From Ifrita kowaldi (lineage: Eukaryota; Chordata; Aves; Passeriformes; Cinclosomatidae), in NCBI GenBank assembly GCA_013398055.1, contig VZRS01002651.1, positions 1-64,000 of the forward strand: a stretch of 64,000 bases of DNA, written 5' to 3'. Numbering within the stretch: position 1 is the first letter of the stretch; every line of letters starts with the position of its first letter. Position numbers and translations under genes: made by a program. Positions 1-8,802 of the stretch are shown here, one piece after another. The notes below the pieces were generated by a model that was not told the origin of the DNA, searched no databases, and saw only the letters and a program-made list of their open reading frames with translations.

Positions 1-64
1 AGTGAACCGTGTTTTTCACAAAGCCTTCATAAAAGACCCCTGAAGACTCCCAAATTGGGGAAGT

Positions 65-76
65 GCATGCGCAGTG
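65..76. promoter_or_regulatory. NRF1-like motif in the first LTR
   Basis: The sequence GCATGCGCAGTGC contains the GCATGCGCA core of the nuclear respiratory factor 1 recognition sequence. It lies about 113 bp upstream of the TATA-like box of the LTR. Binding is inferred from the motif only. Confidence 0.35.
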
Positions 77-177
77 CAAAAAATTCTCTAATAACCATGA
101 GATCATGCTATGTAAATTAGTTCCAGCACGTATGTGATGATGCTGTAATGACATAGCAACATTAAAGCAAAATTTAC

Positions 178-188
178 TGTATAAATAT
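178..188 (+). promoter_or_regulatory. TATA-like box of the first LTR
   Basis: tgtataaatat lies about 70 bp before an AATAAA-type signal, which is the usual U3/R spacing in a compact LTR. A consensus-like splice donor (aggcag then gtgagt) occurs at about 208-214, close to where transcription would begin. If the LTR is active, that donor could splice LTR-initiated transcripts into neighbouring DNA; this is inference. Confidence 0.35.
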
Positions 189-321
189 ACCACAGCACTT
201 GGCAAAGGCAGGTGAGTTAAGAGGAGAAATCCCCCTCACCACCAGCGCTGCAATAAACAAATACCTGCTCTATAGGCATCGGTCTATGGGGATTTATTTC
301 CAGCCTATCTTTCGGGCATCA

Positions 322-798
322 GCTGTTTTCTTGTTCCCCCCTCCATTTCTTACACCGCCTTCCACAGTTCAGTACTATTTGCTTACTTAGCTAATGGCTG
401 CGTTTACAACTTGCCTGAGGCTTTCCAGATAATTTTGAGGCTTCTTTGTTCTGTGGAAACTGTTAAGCTATGTGATAAAAGTTCAGCTGGTGGGAGGTGT
501 GTCAGACATTGAAATATTACAGTTTATAACTCAAACATTTTCACGAAGGACTTTTAAAACTGTATTACAAAAGCTGCAGAGAATACCACCATACCCTGAA
601 TCGGCCTTCGGAGTGAGGCCCTACACACCGCTGGCTGATGGAGATAAGATGAAGTGACTCAGGTCTGGGCTGGGGGAGAAGAACACATTCACAGAGGGAT
701 CAAGCTTAGCACCTTCAGGGTGGAGACCACAGCCCCGGGGCTATCAGCTGCCACAGACCCTCGCACCAAAGGGTGGGAGGAGAGAGGCTTTGGGTATG
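322..798. other. Unannotated DNA between two LTR-like segments
   Basis: About 480 bases with no recognisable gene, RNA or repeat. It contains a short purine-rich stretch after 660. It could be remnant retroviral internal sequence, but no gag, pol or env motif was seen. Confidence 0.4.
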
Positions 799-1545
799 TG
801 TTATAAATAAAAATGGGGAATTCATGCTTAAATATGTAATATCGAAATATGTGGTAAAATTAAGTTGTAACCAATGTTNAGACTTAATTTTCTTTGCTCT
901 TCTGGGTTTAAAACTGGATCGTAACAGAGGTGGTGAGTGAAGGTTTCAAAAGGTTAAAATTTTAGTTAAGGGTTAGAAGCAAATGAATTGATTAAGATCA
1001 AGGTAGAAAAACAAAAGATAAGTTAATGATTATTAGATGCCTAAGCTAGAGCTAAGTGATGTAGTATTATTTGCCATTATGTTCTGGGTTTAAGTTTTGT
1101 TTATAGAAGGAAACAGAATAAATGAACCGTCATCAAAACAAACTGGAACTAATAGAACCAAGAACAGCACCTGGGTTTCATAATAATTAATCAAAATAGG
1201 AGATCTCGGGCTGCACCAGAAGGTCACGAAGGCCTGCCAATAGCATGAAGGTAAAAAGGTCACTGTGAGGAAAACGTTCCAGACTTCATCTTTCAGGACC
1301 ACCGACCCAATTCGAGAGAGAAACTGCGCATGCGTGAAGGACTAATAATCTCATTTTAATACAGAGCGGGGATGGGAGGTGCTGGGGTCATACGTATGTA
1401 GAGAATGTAAAACTTTGAGTAATAAATAGGGAAAGAAGAACCGTGTATGTTGCTGGCATGTCTTTAGGAGGCTACTCCCATGCCGCCCGCTGGTGCTTGA
1501 ATAAACATACCACTTTCTGACTTTAATTAGTTAGAGGGTCTTTTG
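799..1545 (+). mobile_element. Second LTR-like segment, related layout to the first
   Basis: The segment shows a TATA-like box (aataaatagg) at 1421-1430, a polyadenylation signal (gaataaac) at 1499-1506 and a perfect palindromic TGCGCATGCG-type motif at 1324-1336. The order and spacing mirror the first LTR. A short stretch after the palindrome (actaataatctcat) resembles the corresponding stretch of the first LTR (ctaataaccatgagat). The start is set at the TG near 799 and the end near 1545; neither is proven, and no clear target-site duplication was found. One unresolved base (N) lies inside at 879. Confidence 0.45.
1324..1336. promoter_or_regulatory. Palindromic NRF1-like site in the second LTR
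   Basis: ctgcgcatgcgtg contains GCGCATGCG, a near-perfect match to the palindromic NRF1 consensus. It sits about 95 bp upstream of the TATA-like box, a plausible U3 enhancer position. Binding is inferred from the motif only. Confidence 0.4.
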
Positions 1546-2203
1546 TCCGTGGATACCAAGATTTAACGAATCAGTGGGAGCTCTCTTCTCACCTGACATG
1601 CCTGCCCCACACACACCCAATAACTGCAGTCAGTTCAGAATGTCTCATCCCCAGCACAGGCACTGGAAGAAGACACAGTCTTCACTGTAAATTGAAACTG
1701 TGACTCTGCTCAGGTCCCTTGCTGGAGAGGATTGGGCTGTGGGGCTGGCTGGGCAGGGACATGCCTCCCAGGCACCTGTCCAGGGAGGAGGAAAAGGAAC
1801 ACCATCCAAATGGGAAAAAGCCAATTTGGATTGTAAAAGAAATGGTGAATTATTATGAGAAATTTAGGGGAGGAACAAGTGTGGGAAAATAAGGGGATAG
1901 TCAGTGAGTGGAGTGAGTGCAGATGTGTGAGTACGTGACAGACCAGCAGGTGTAAAGGTGAAGGCTTGGGAGCTGGGGGCAAGTGCATCTCCACAGACCA
2001 GTTCAGGATGTGATGGGACCTGTTTGCCTCTAGGGGCAAAACCACGGGGAGGTCAGCTATGGGACCTGGAATGTCCTGGCTAGCTCTGTGTGACAGTCTG
2101 TCCTGGCAGCTGGAATGTGACTGTGCCTTGTGGATCCCTCTGCGTGACCACAGCGTGGGACGGCTGCAATGTGGGAGTGGGGCCACATGCCTGGGAAGCC
2201 TCA
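1546..2203. other. Unannotated DNA, no gene recognised
   Basis: About 660 bases of mixed composition. A minus-strand open frame (1710-2204) is rich in Pro, His and Ser and lacks any domain, so it is treated as chance. No repeat family was recognised. Confidence 0.4.
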
Positions 2204-2249
2204 TCTTATAAGAGATCTTATAGTAAGATAAGACATCTTATCTTATAAG
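2204..2249. repeat. AT-rich inverted repeat (hairpin) with repeated CTTATAAG
   Basis: Arm cttatagtaagataag (2217-2232), a 4-base spacer, then cttatcttataag (2237-2249) form an imperfect stem. The 8-base palindrome CTTATAAG occurs at both ends of the block (2204-2211 and 2242-2249). It lies 48 bases before a good splice acceptor (2296-2297). Confidence 0.6.
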
Positions 2250-2297
2250 ATAATAAATATATAAGAAATAAGAGATCAGAGACACCTGTTCTCTTAG

Positions 2298-2407
2298 GTG
2301 GAGGACAGCCCAGCAGCTGGAATTACAGGAGAGGAAGGGAGGAGAGAAGGCGAAAGATACACCTGGAATGGCAAATTCTCCCAACGCTGCCAAGAAGGAG
2401 AGCTGTG
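2298..2407 (+). other. Candidate exon A of an unidentified spliced gene
   Basis: A pyrimidine-rich acceptor (acacctgttctcttag) precedes this 110-base segment and a consensus donor (ctgtg then gtgagt) follows it. All three forward frames are open, partly because the segment is purine-rich, so the frame is not decided by this exon alone. The frame giving QQLELQERKGGEKAKDTPGM reads like charged, coiled or linker protein. The frame that stays open when joined to candidate exons B and C is a different one (GGQPSSWNYRRGREERRRK). No homologue is recognised. It may be a chance pairing of splice-like signals or part of a non-coding transcript. Confidence 0.25.
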
Positions 2408-2529
2408 GTGAGTCCTCTGGGCCCTTTCTCCCCTCTTGTGTATCCCAGGACCCTCCCTGCCCCTCCATTGCCCCCCTCCTCCCTCTTTCCCACAGCACTG
2501 CAATTTTTTTATTTTGACTCCCTTGTATC

Positions 2530-3660
2530 TCCTTTCTCCATCTTGCTCTGAGCAGTGCCCTGTCCTGGTATTTGCCCTATAGTCCCTGGCTTCTTCTTCC
2601 TTTGCTGTCTCTCTGTCTCTGGCTCCCAGGCAGTATTTTGGAGTTCTTCCCTCTCTGTCCTGGAGCCTGTTGGTGTTTCTCCTATCTCTGTGTCTCTCTG
2701 TCCGGCAGCTTGTCCCTGTTCAAGGTTTTCCTGCTTGGCTCTGAAGCATGGACTGAGTCTACTTCTATCTCCATCTCTCTTTGCTCTGCTCCCTGGCCCT
2801 CATTTTGAAATCCTCCCTCTCTGTCCTATGGCCTACTGTGTTCTTTCTCTGTCTCTCCTTTTTCTGGCTCCCACTCCCTATTTATTAATTACTTCTTTCT
2901 CCATCTTTCAGTCTGGGCTGGATCATAATCTTTAATTCCTCCTTTCCTTCTCTGAGGCCCATCTTTCTTTCTCCTGCCCACCTTGGGCTCCCTGTCCCTG
3001 TTTTAATTCCTCTCTCCCTAGCTGGTGCTGTGCTTCCTGTGCAGGTTATCCTGTGTCAGGACTTTATCCCTACCTTTTCATTTGTTACTCTCCCTCTGTT
3101 AGCCCATTGCTGTCATTATTTTGCCATCTCTGTGTTCAGCTCCATATTCTTGTTTTTTCCTTCTCCTCTCTCTATGCCCTGTTGCCCCTGGCTGTTTTTA
3201 ATTTCTCCATCTCTCTCTGCCTGGCTCCAGCTCCAGCTCTCTGTTTTTTCATTCCTTCCTCTCTGTCTCGTAGCCCATCAGTATTTTTAATTTCTCTGAC
3301 TCTCTTTGTGCTGCTCCCTGTGGTTCAGTTTCCTCCCTCTCAGCCCTGTGGACGGTGTGATTCTGTTTCCTCCTCTGCCTCTCCTTTTCCATTTCCCTGT
3401 TGCTTGCTTTGAATCCCGTGCACCCCCTGCATCTTATTGCTTCCCACCCCCGTGTTTTAATTCCTCCCTTCCTGCCGCATAGCCCGTTGCTTTTTCCTTT
3501 TTCATCTCTCTCCATCCATCTTGCTGTGCCCACTTTTTAATCCTTCCTCTCTGCTCTGTACCTTGCTGCTATTTTTGCCCTTTTGCATCTGTTTGTCCAG
3601 CTGCCTGTCCCATTTGGTTCATTCTGCCCTCTTCCTCCTGCACCCACCGCTATTCCCCGC
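2530..3660. repeat. Degenerate pyrimidine-rich tandem array, unit about 75-85 bp
   Basis: The + strand is strongly C/T-rich and repeats a loose unit. Each copy has a T-rich stretch and a core like tcctccctctctgtcct, followed by agccc-ttg, a ttctccatctctct block and a ctggctccctg block. Cores are visible near 2640, 2806, 3250, 3326, 3460 and 3537, at spacings close to one or two units of about 80 bp. Open frames on both strands here are by-products of the low-complexity composition. If the neighbouring candidate exons are real, this array fills an intron. Confidence 0.6.
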
Positions 3661-3952
3661 CGTCGCCATCCCTCTCGGTTCCCCGTGCCTCTGTGGCCAG
3701 CTTTCTGTGCCTGGTCACTAATTCCTTCCCCTGTCGATCCCGACTTTTCTCTTCGCTCACTCTTAGGACTCTTAGGGATGTGGATGGGCTCTGTGTCCGT
3801 TCTGCCATCTGCTGACGGATCTCGGCACCGCTGCTGCCCCCGCCACGCCCGGGTGGGTTCATTTAAGGATCCCCCCACCCCCCCTGAATTATTACAGATT
3901 GGGGGGTCACCCCAAAGCCTCCCCCATTTCACCCCTAAAATCCCCCCGACAG

Positions 3953-3996
3953 GATCCAGCACATGCGGACGATCGATGGGAAACCGCAGAGGGCTG
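3953..3996 (+). other. Candidate exon B of an unidentified spliced gene
   Basis: The acceptor is a C-rich tract ending in cccgacag and the donor is ggctg then gtgagtgag, giving a 44-base exon. All three frames are open. In the frame compatible with the long open frame of exon C it reads DPAHADDRWETAEG plus a split Trp codon. It lies between two tandem arrays, a layout seen in small GC-rich avian genes whose introns fill with minisatellites. No protein family is recognised. Confidence 0.25.
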
Positions 3997-4027
3997 GTGA
4001 GTGAGCTGGGGTTTCGGGGTGCCCCGA

Positions 4028-4293
4028 CATTTTGGGCGGTGGTTTCCATAATTTTGGAGGTTCTCTCATAATTTTTGGCGGGTTGAAAATAATTTTTGGG
4101 GTGTCGCAGTCATTTTGGGGGCGTTCCCATAATTTTGGAAGTTCCCCTGTCATTTGGGGGGGGATTCCCCATCATTTTGGGGGAGTCCGTCATAATTTTG
4201 GAGGGTTCCTAATAGTTCGGTGGGGTCGCCGTTACTTTGGGGGGGCGGGGTTCCCATAATTTTGGGGCTGATGCGCGTCATTTTGAAGGGGTT
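4028..4293. repeat. Minisatellite, about 13 copies of a 20-bp G-rich unit
   Basis: Successive units resemble CATAATTTTGGGGGGTTCCC, with an average period near 20.5 bp and much variation in the number of Gs. Runs of 4-8 G on the + strand occur in most units. It starts about 30 bases after candidate exon B and would lie in the B-C intron. Confidence 0.75.
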
Positions 4294-4734
4294 CTTCGGT
4301 TTGAGGCTATGGGGCGGTGGGTCCTGGGCCCTATAGGGTTGCCTGACTCCTCCCCTGAGGCCATGGGGGTCTTGGAAGGGAGGAAGGGTGCGGGGAGGGG
4401 TGGTGCTAAGGGAATGTCTCGTCCCTATGGGGCAGCGCTGGGTCCCCATGGGGACTGTAGGACGCGCCCCTAAAGGGACCTTCCCTCCGGTGCTTTTTCA
4501 ATGACTCCGCGTTATAATATAATTAAATGAAAATCCACGGAGATGGGGGCGTGGCTCGTACCTGTCTGTTAGGCTGGGGGGGACGCGCGTCAGGAGTCTC
4601 CAAATCCCCTTTGGAACCCCCTTCTGTGCCCCTTAAATGGGAACTGGGAGTCCCTGGGACCACGCTCCCAGGTCTGGGATGATGTCTCGGCTACATTGCC
4701 ACGGATCCCCCCCCCCAGTATTGTATTTGCACAG
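4294..4734. other. GC-rich DNA with CpGs, no gene recognised
   Basis: About 440 bases of G-rich sequence with scattered CpG, followed by an AT-rich interlude near 4510-4535 and a C-run at 4707-4716. No start, exon or repeat is convincing here. It would be intron if exons B and C are joined. Confidence 0.4.
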
Positions 4735-4858
4735 GTTGGTGACAATCCTGGAGACCTGGGGGAAATTTGGCATGATCCAGCAATGCCTGGTGGCCTCATT
4801 AGGAATTAATGACGAGGAAAATGGCCAGGAAATGAGGAATACGACACGATTTTACAGT
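4735..4858 (+). other. Candidate exon C of an unidentified spliced gene
   Basis: The acceptor is a pyrimidine-rich tract ending gtatttgcacag and a possible donor (ttacagt then gtatgt) follows. The 124-base segment has one frame open throughout, 41 codons containing TWGKFGMIQQCLVASLGIND. That frame is part of an uninterrupted 121-codon reading frame, 4637-5002, so exon C could also be longer or terminal. Its phase joins exon B without a stop. A 27-base segment at 5035-5061, in phase and followed by the consensus donor cccag-gtgagt, could be a further exon. The protein is not recognised. Alternatives are chance, a pseudogene or a non-coding transcript. Confidence 0.3.
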
Positions 4859-5019
4859 GTATGTTATTTCGTAGGAGATAGGAAAAATTGGATAAAGTCT
4901 CTTAGGGAGATTTTTGGTTTCTTTGCTTTAAGAGGTAATTGGGATGTAAAGAAAAACAGGTTTGTGCCGCAGGAATCCCGAGGGAATGCAAAGTGTGATT
5001 AAAACCGGGATTGCAACTC

Positions 5020-5330
5020 AACATCCGAACTCAGGGGCACATCCAGGCTCCCCTGTCCCAGGTGAGTCCCCGTAAGTAACGGAGGCAGTTTAGAGAAGCC
5101 TCGGGAAAACGGGGTTAGGAAAAAAGGACTAGATCAAAAGAGGCAAGAACTGTGGCAGGAATTGGGCTGGACAGACGGGGACCGGAGGCAGCTCTGTTTT
5201 ACGTGAAATGCGCAATTCGCTTTTCCTGAGGACTCTACCCAGGGGCACAGAATCCACTGGAGGCTCTTTGGAATAACGGGAGGACGGAGGGCGCCGGGCT
5301 CCGGACGGGAGCAGCGACACCGCGGCCCTC
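5020..5330. other. CpG-containing segment next to a GC-rich minisatellite
   Basis: GC-rich sequence with many CpGs after 5200 runs directly into the 41-bp array. With the array it makes a small CpG-island-like block of about 300-500 bp. It contains the consensus splice donor at 5061/5062. Promoter activity is possible but unsupported by any core element. Confidence 0.35.
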
Positions 5331-5520
5331 CTTTACGGCAGCGTGGCGGGCACGGCCGGGCGGTGGCTGTGCTTTACGGCAGTGTGGCGGGCACGGCCGG
5401 GCCGTGGCTGTGCTTTACGGCAGTGTGGCGGGCACGGCGGGGCGGTGGCTGTGCTTTACGGCAGTGTGGCGCCATGAGGTGGTAGAGCGCTTTACGGCAG
5501 TGTGGTGGCCCAGGTGGTTA
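5331..5520. repeat. GC-rich minisatellite, 41-bp unit, about 4.5 copies
   Basis: Units begin ctttacggcagtgtggcggg and start at 5331, 5372, 5413 and 5454 at an exact 41-bp period. A shortened unit follows at 5490 after a 36-bp copy whose second half has diverged. The first three copies differ by only a few bases, so this part is recent. CpG is abundant in every unit. Confidence 0.9.
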
Positions 5521-5866
5521 CAGCCCAAAAATGCCTGAAAATTCATTGGGGGGTGTGTGTGTAAAACGCTAAATCCTGTTAATTTTCTCATTTAGATATA
5601 TATATTGACAGGTAATAATAATTTATATGAAAATTTATTTCCAAATAACCCCCCGTACCTGCCATATTATATACAGGGTTTTAGAATAGAAGAACTTCTT
5701 AATAGATCCATAGGGCTTGAAAATGCAAATAAAACTTTTTAATATATAAATGAAACTATAATTAAGGGCTTGAAAATGTGAGAAATTATGATCGATATGA
5801 ATGAATAGAAATAGCTCTTTGTGGTGAGCTAGGCAAGGAGCAGAGCAGTTGCTGAGTGTCATCAGG
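5521..5866. other. AT-rich spacer between two tandem arrays
   Basis: A sharp switch from the GC-rich 41-bp array to AT-rich sequence, with no gene or known repeat seen. Two short stretches (agggcttgaaaatg near 5708 and 5766) repeat each other and may be remnants of array expansion. Confidence 0.4.
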
Positions 5867-8305
5867 GTAAAATTGAGGTAATCTGTAGGAGGCACGTTGG
5901 GAAAATTTGGGAGATAAAGGCTGTATTGTAGAGAATGAACATTTCGAGTTGAAAACAAAGTAATCAGTAGTGCAGAAGTGGGGAAGATTTGGGTGATAAA
6001 ATTTGAGGTAATCCCTAGGGGAAAGAATGAATGTAAAAATGAGGTTCTTAGTAGAAGACATTTTGGGGGTAAAATTGAGGTAATTTGTATTGGACAGGTA
6101 GGGAAAATTTTGAAGGTAAAAGTTGAGGTAATCTGTAAGGGATGGTGGATATTTTGGAAAGAGATAATGAGCTAATCCGTAAGGGACGGAATAAACATTT
6201 TGGGGGATAAAAGAGGTGATCTGGGGTTGTAAAAGCTAGTTAAACTGCAGGGCACATAATGAATATTTTGGGGGTATAATCTGATCTAATCTGTAGGGGG
6301 TATTTTGAAGTAAGATTGAGGCAATTAGTAGGTCACATTTTGGGGGTAAAGTTGAGGTTATTTGTAGGGGACAGGTAGGGAAAATCTAGGGGTAAAACCT
6401 GAGGTAATCTGTAAGGCAAGGAATAAACGTTTTTTTGGTAATAGAGAGGTAACCTATAGGAGACAGAATGAACATCTTGGGTTTAATATCTGAGGTAATC
6501 AGCAGGGGACAGAGAGAACATTTTGAGGTGAAATTGGGGTAATCAGTAGGGAACATCTTGGGAGGTAATCAGGGGATGTTTTGGGGATAAAATCTGAGGT
6601 AATTTTCTAGGGGACAGAATGAACATTTTGGGTTTAAGATCTGAGGTAATTTTCTAGGGGACAGAATGAACATTTTTGAGGGAAAAGCAAATAGATTGGG
6701 AGGGGGAGAGAGGTGACATTTTTGAGACAAATGCTGAATTAATATAGATGAAACAAAATCAGCCTTTCTTGGGTGGTGAATCTGGGGCACTTTAGAGAAA
6801 AAAAAAGAACCTTTCTGAGAGAAAGTAGGGGACTGAATACTTTGGAGAAGAAATTTGAGGTAATCTGTAAGGGACAGAATGAACATTTTGCAGGGAAAAT
6901 TGAGGTGATTTATGGAAGGGTTTGGACATTAGAATCTGACTTAATCTACAGGGGACAAGTATGGGGGTTTTTTTTTAGGGAAAAACTGAGATAGTGTATA
7001 GGGGAGAGAATACAAAAAATCTACATAATCTGCACAGGGGAATAAAGTGTATATTTTAGGAATGAAGTTGAGTTAGTCTTTTGGGGAGAGAATGAAAATA
7101 TTGAGGTAAACTGAGGTAATCACTAGAGGACAGTTAGGGAAAGTTTGGGAGTAAAATTGAGATAATCTCCAGGATAGAGAATGGATATTTTGAGGTAAAA
7201 ATGACATAATCAGTAGTGTACAGGAAGGAAAATTTTGGTGCTAAAAATTGATATAATCTCAGTGGGAGAAAATGAACATTTTAAGATAAAATAATGTAAT
7301 CTGTAGTGGACAGGTAGAGAAAATATTGGGGGTAAAACTTCAGGTAGTCTGTTGGGAGAGAATGATCAGTTTGAGGTAAAAAATGAGGTGATGAGTAATG
7401 AACAGAAAGGGAAAATCTTGAGGGAATCAGTAGTGGATAGAGGGGAAGTTTTTGGGGTAAAACTTGAGGTAATGTCTAAGGTACAAGGAATTTTTGAGGT
7501 GAAATCTGAGGTAGTCTGTAGGGGACAGAATGAACATTTTGGGAACAAGATAGTGGTGATCAGGGATGTTTTGTGGTAGTAAAATCTAGGTAACATATGG
7601 GGAAAAATAATATTTTAGGGGTAAAGTCTGAGTTAATCTGCGGGGTAGAGAAGGAATGTATTGCAGAAAAAATGAGGTAATCAGTAACGGGCACCTAGGG
7701 AAAGTTTTGAGCATAAAATATGAGGTAATTTGTAGGGGAGAGAATGAACATGTTCAGGTAAAACTGAATTTGAGTTAATCTGTAGAGAAGAGAAAAGAAC
7801 GTTTGGAGATAAATATGAGGTGGTAAGTAGTGGACAGGTAGCAAAATTTTTGAGAGTAAACCTGAGGTGGTCTATAAGGCAGAGAATGAACATTTTGAGG
7901 TAAAAATGAATTAATCAGGGTTCAGGTGGGGAAAATTTTGGGGGTAGAACTTGAGGTAACAGGGAAGGGATAGACTATTTTTCAGGAAAATCCTGAGGTA
8001 ATCTGCAGGGGACAGAATGAACCTTTTGGGGATAAGACAGAGGTAATCAGTAGAATTTTTGGTGGTAAAATCTAGCAGACCTGGGGGGGAGGGGAAATTA
8101 ACATATTGGGGATAAAATCTGAGTTAATCTGTAGGGGACAGAATGAAAATACTGAGGTAAACTGAGGCAATACATAGTGGACAGGTAGGGAAAATTTTGG
8201 GGGTAAAGCTTGAAATAATCTGTAGGGGAGAGAATGAACATTTGGAGGTAAAAATGAGGTACTCAGTGTGGACAGGTAGGGAAAGTTTTGGCAGTAACCT
8301 TTGAG
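5867..8305. repeat. 2.4-kb minisatellite of alternating 42-46-bp units
   Basis: More than fifty imperfect units share TGAGGTAATCTGTAGGGG and an ATTTTGGGGGTAAAA half. Two recurrent unit types are visible. One has gacagaatgaacattttg after the shared start; the other has gtggacaggtagggaaaatttt. In places (for example 8130-8290) they alternate, giving a higher-order period near 90 bp. Translated on the minus strand the array gives repeated CPLQ / PTDYL-like peptides, but the unit is not a multiple of three and frames break repeatedly, so it is not a coding repeat. The array ends abruptly before the CR1 fragment at 8436. Confidence 0.9.
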
Positions 8306-8435
8306 GACACGAGATGCCAAGGGCCGTGGACACGCAGCTGTGCCAGTTCAATTAATGCAGAAGGAAAATCCAAGACTTCTCTAGCACGAGTATTTTAACT
8401 GGATGTGTGTAAACACCTTTTTGCTATGTCCTGCT

Positions 8436-8762
8436 GGGGCAGGGGGGCTGGAAAGTGCCTGGTGGAGAAGAACCTGGGGGTGCTGGTGACAGTGGCTGGA
8501 CATGAGCCCAGGTGGGCAAGAGGCCAATGGCACCTGGCCTGCATCACTGTGGCCAGCAGGCCCAGGGCAGTGACTGCCCTCTCTGCTGGGCACTACTGAG
8601 GCACCTCAGGTGCTGTGTCCAGTTCTGGGCCCATCATGACAAGGATATTGAGGGGCTGGAGCATGTCCAGAGAAGGGAATGGAGCTGGGGAAGGATCTGG
8701 AGCATCAGGAGTGCTGAGGGAGCTGAGCGGGCTCAGCCTGGAGAAAAGGAGGCTCCAGGGCT
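8436..8762 (+). mobile_element. CR1 LINE fragment, sense on +, both ends truncated
   Basis: Near-continuous match to the CR1 region running from gagaaggacctgggggtgctggt through tgtgtccagttctgggccc to agcctggagaaaaggaggctc. The 3' terminus of CR1 is absent. Open frames at 8405-9043 are repeat-derived and not genes. The next fragment, in opposite orientation, covers the CR1 segment lying just upstream of this one. Confidence 0.85.
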
Positions 8763-8802
8763 GCTCCATCTGCTCATCCCCAGCCTGGATTGATCCCAGG
8801 GG

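Larger units (their letters stand above)
1..321 (+). mobile_element. LTR of an endogenous retrovirus, 5' end beyond the window
   Basis: The segment has the layout of a retroviral LTR. A TATA-like box (tgtataaatat) lies at 178-188, a polyadenylation signal (aataaac) at 252-258, and a U5-like stretch ends at ttcgggcatca near 321. A GCATGCGCA motif sits about 110 bp upstream of the TATA box. No primer binding site or gag/pol reading frame follows, so this looks like a solo or broken LTR whose U3 start is outside the window. It shares motif order and some sequence with the LTR-like segment at 799-1545, which suggests related families. The family name and exact ends cannot be fixed without a repeat library. 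Confidence 0.5.

Noticed and set aside
7509..7525. let-7-like start (gaggtagt)
   Set aside because: It is a variant of the minisatellite unit and no precursor hairpin is present.
5867..8305. CRISPR-like repeat-spacer look of the array
   Set aside because: Units are contiguous and all parts of the unit recur; there are no unique spacers and the context is vertebrate.
5635..8351. Series of minus-strand frames with repeated CPLQ and DYL-like peptides
   Set aside because: They are produced by the minisatellite. The 42-46-bp unit does not preserve frame and stops recur.
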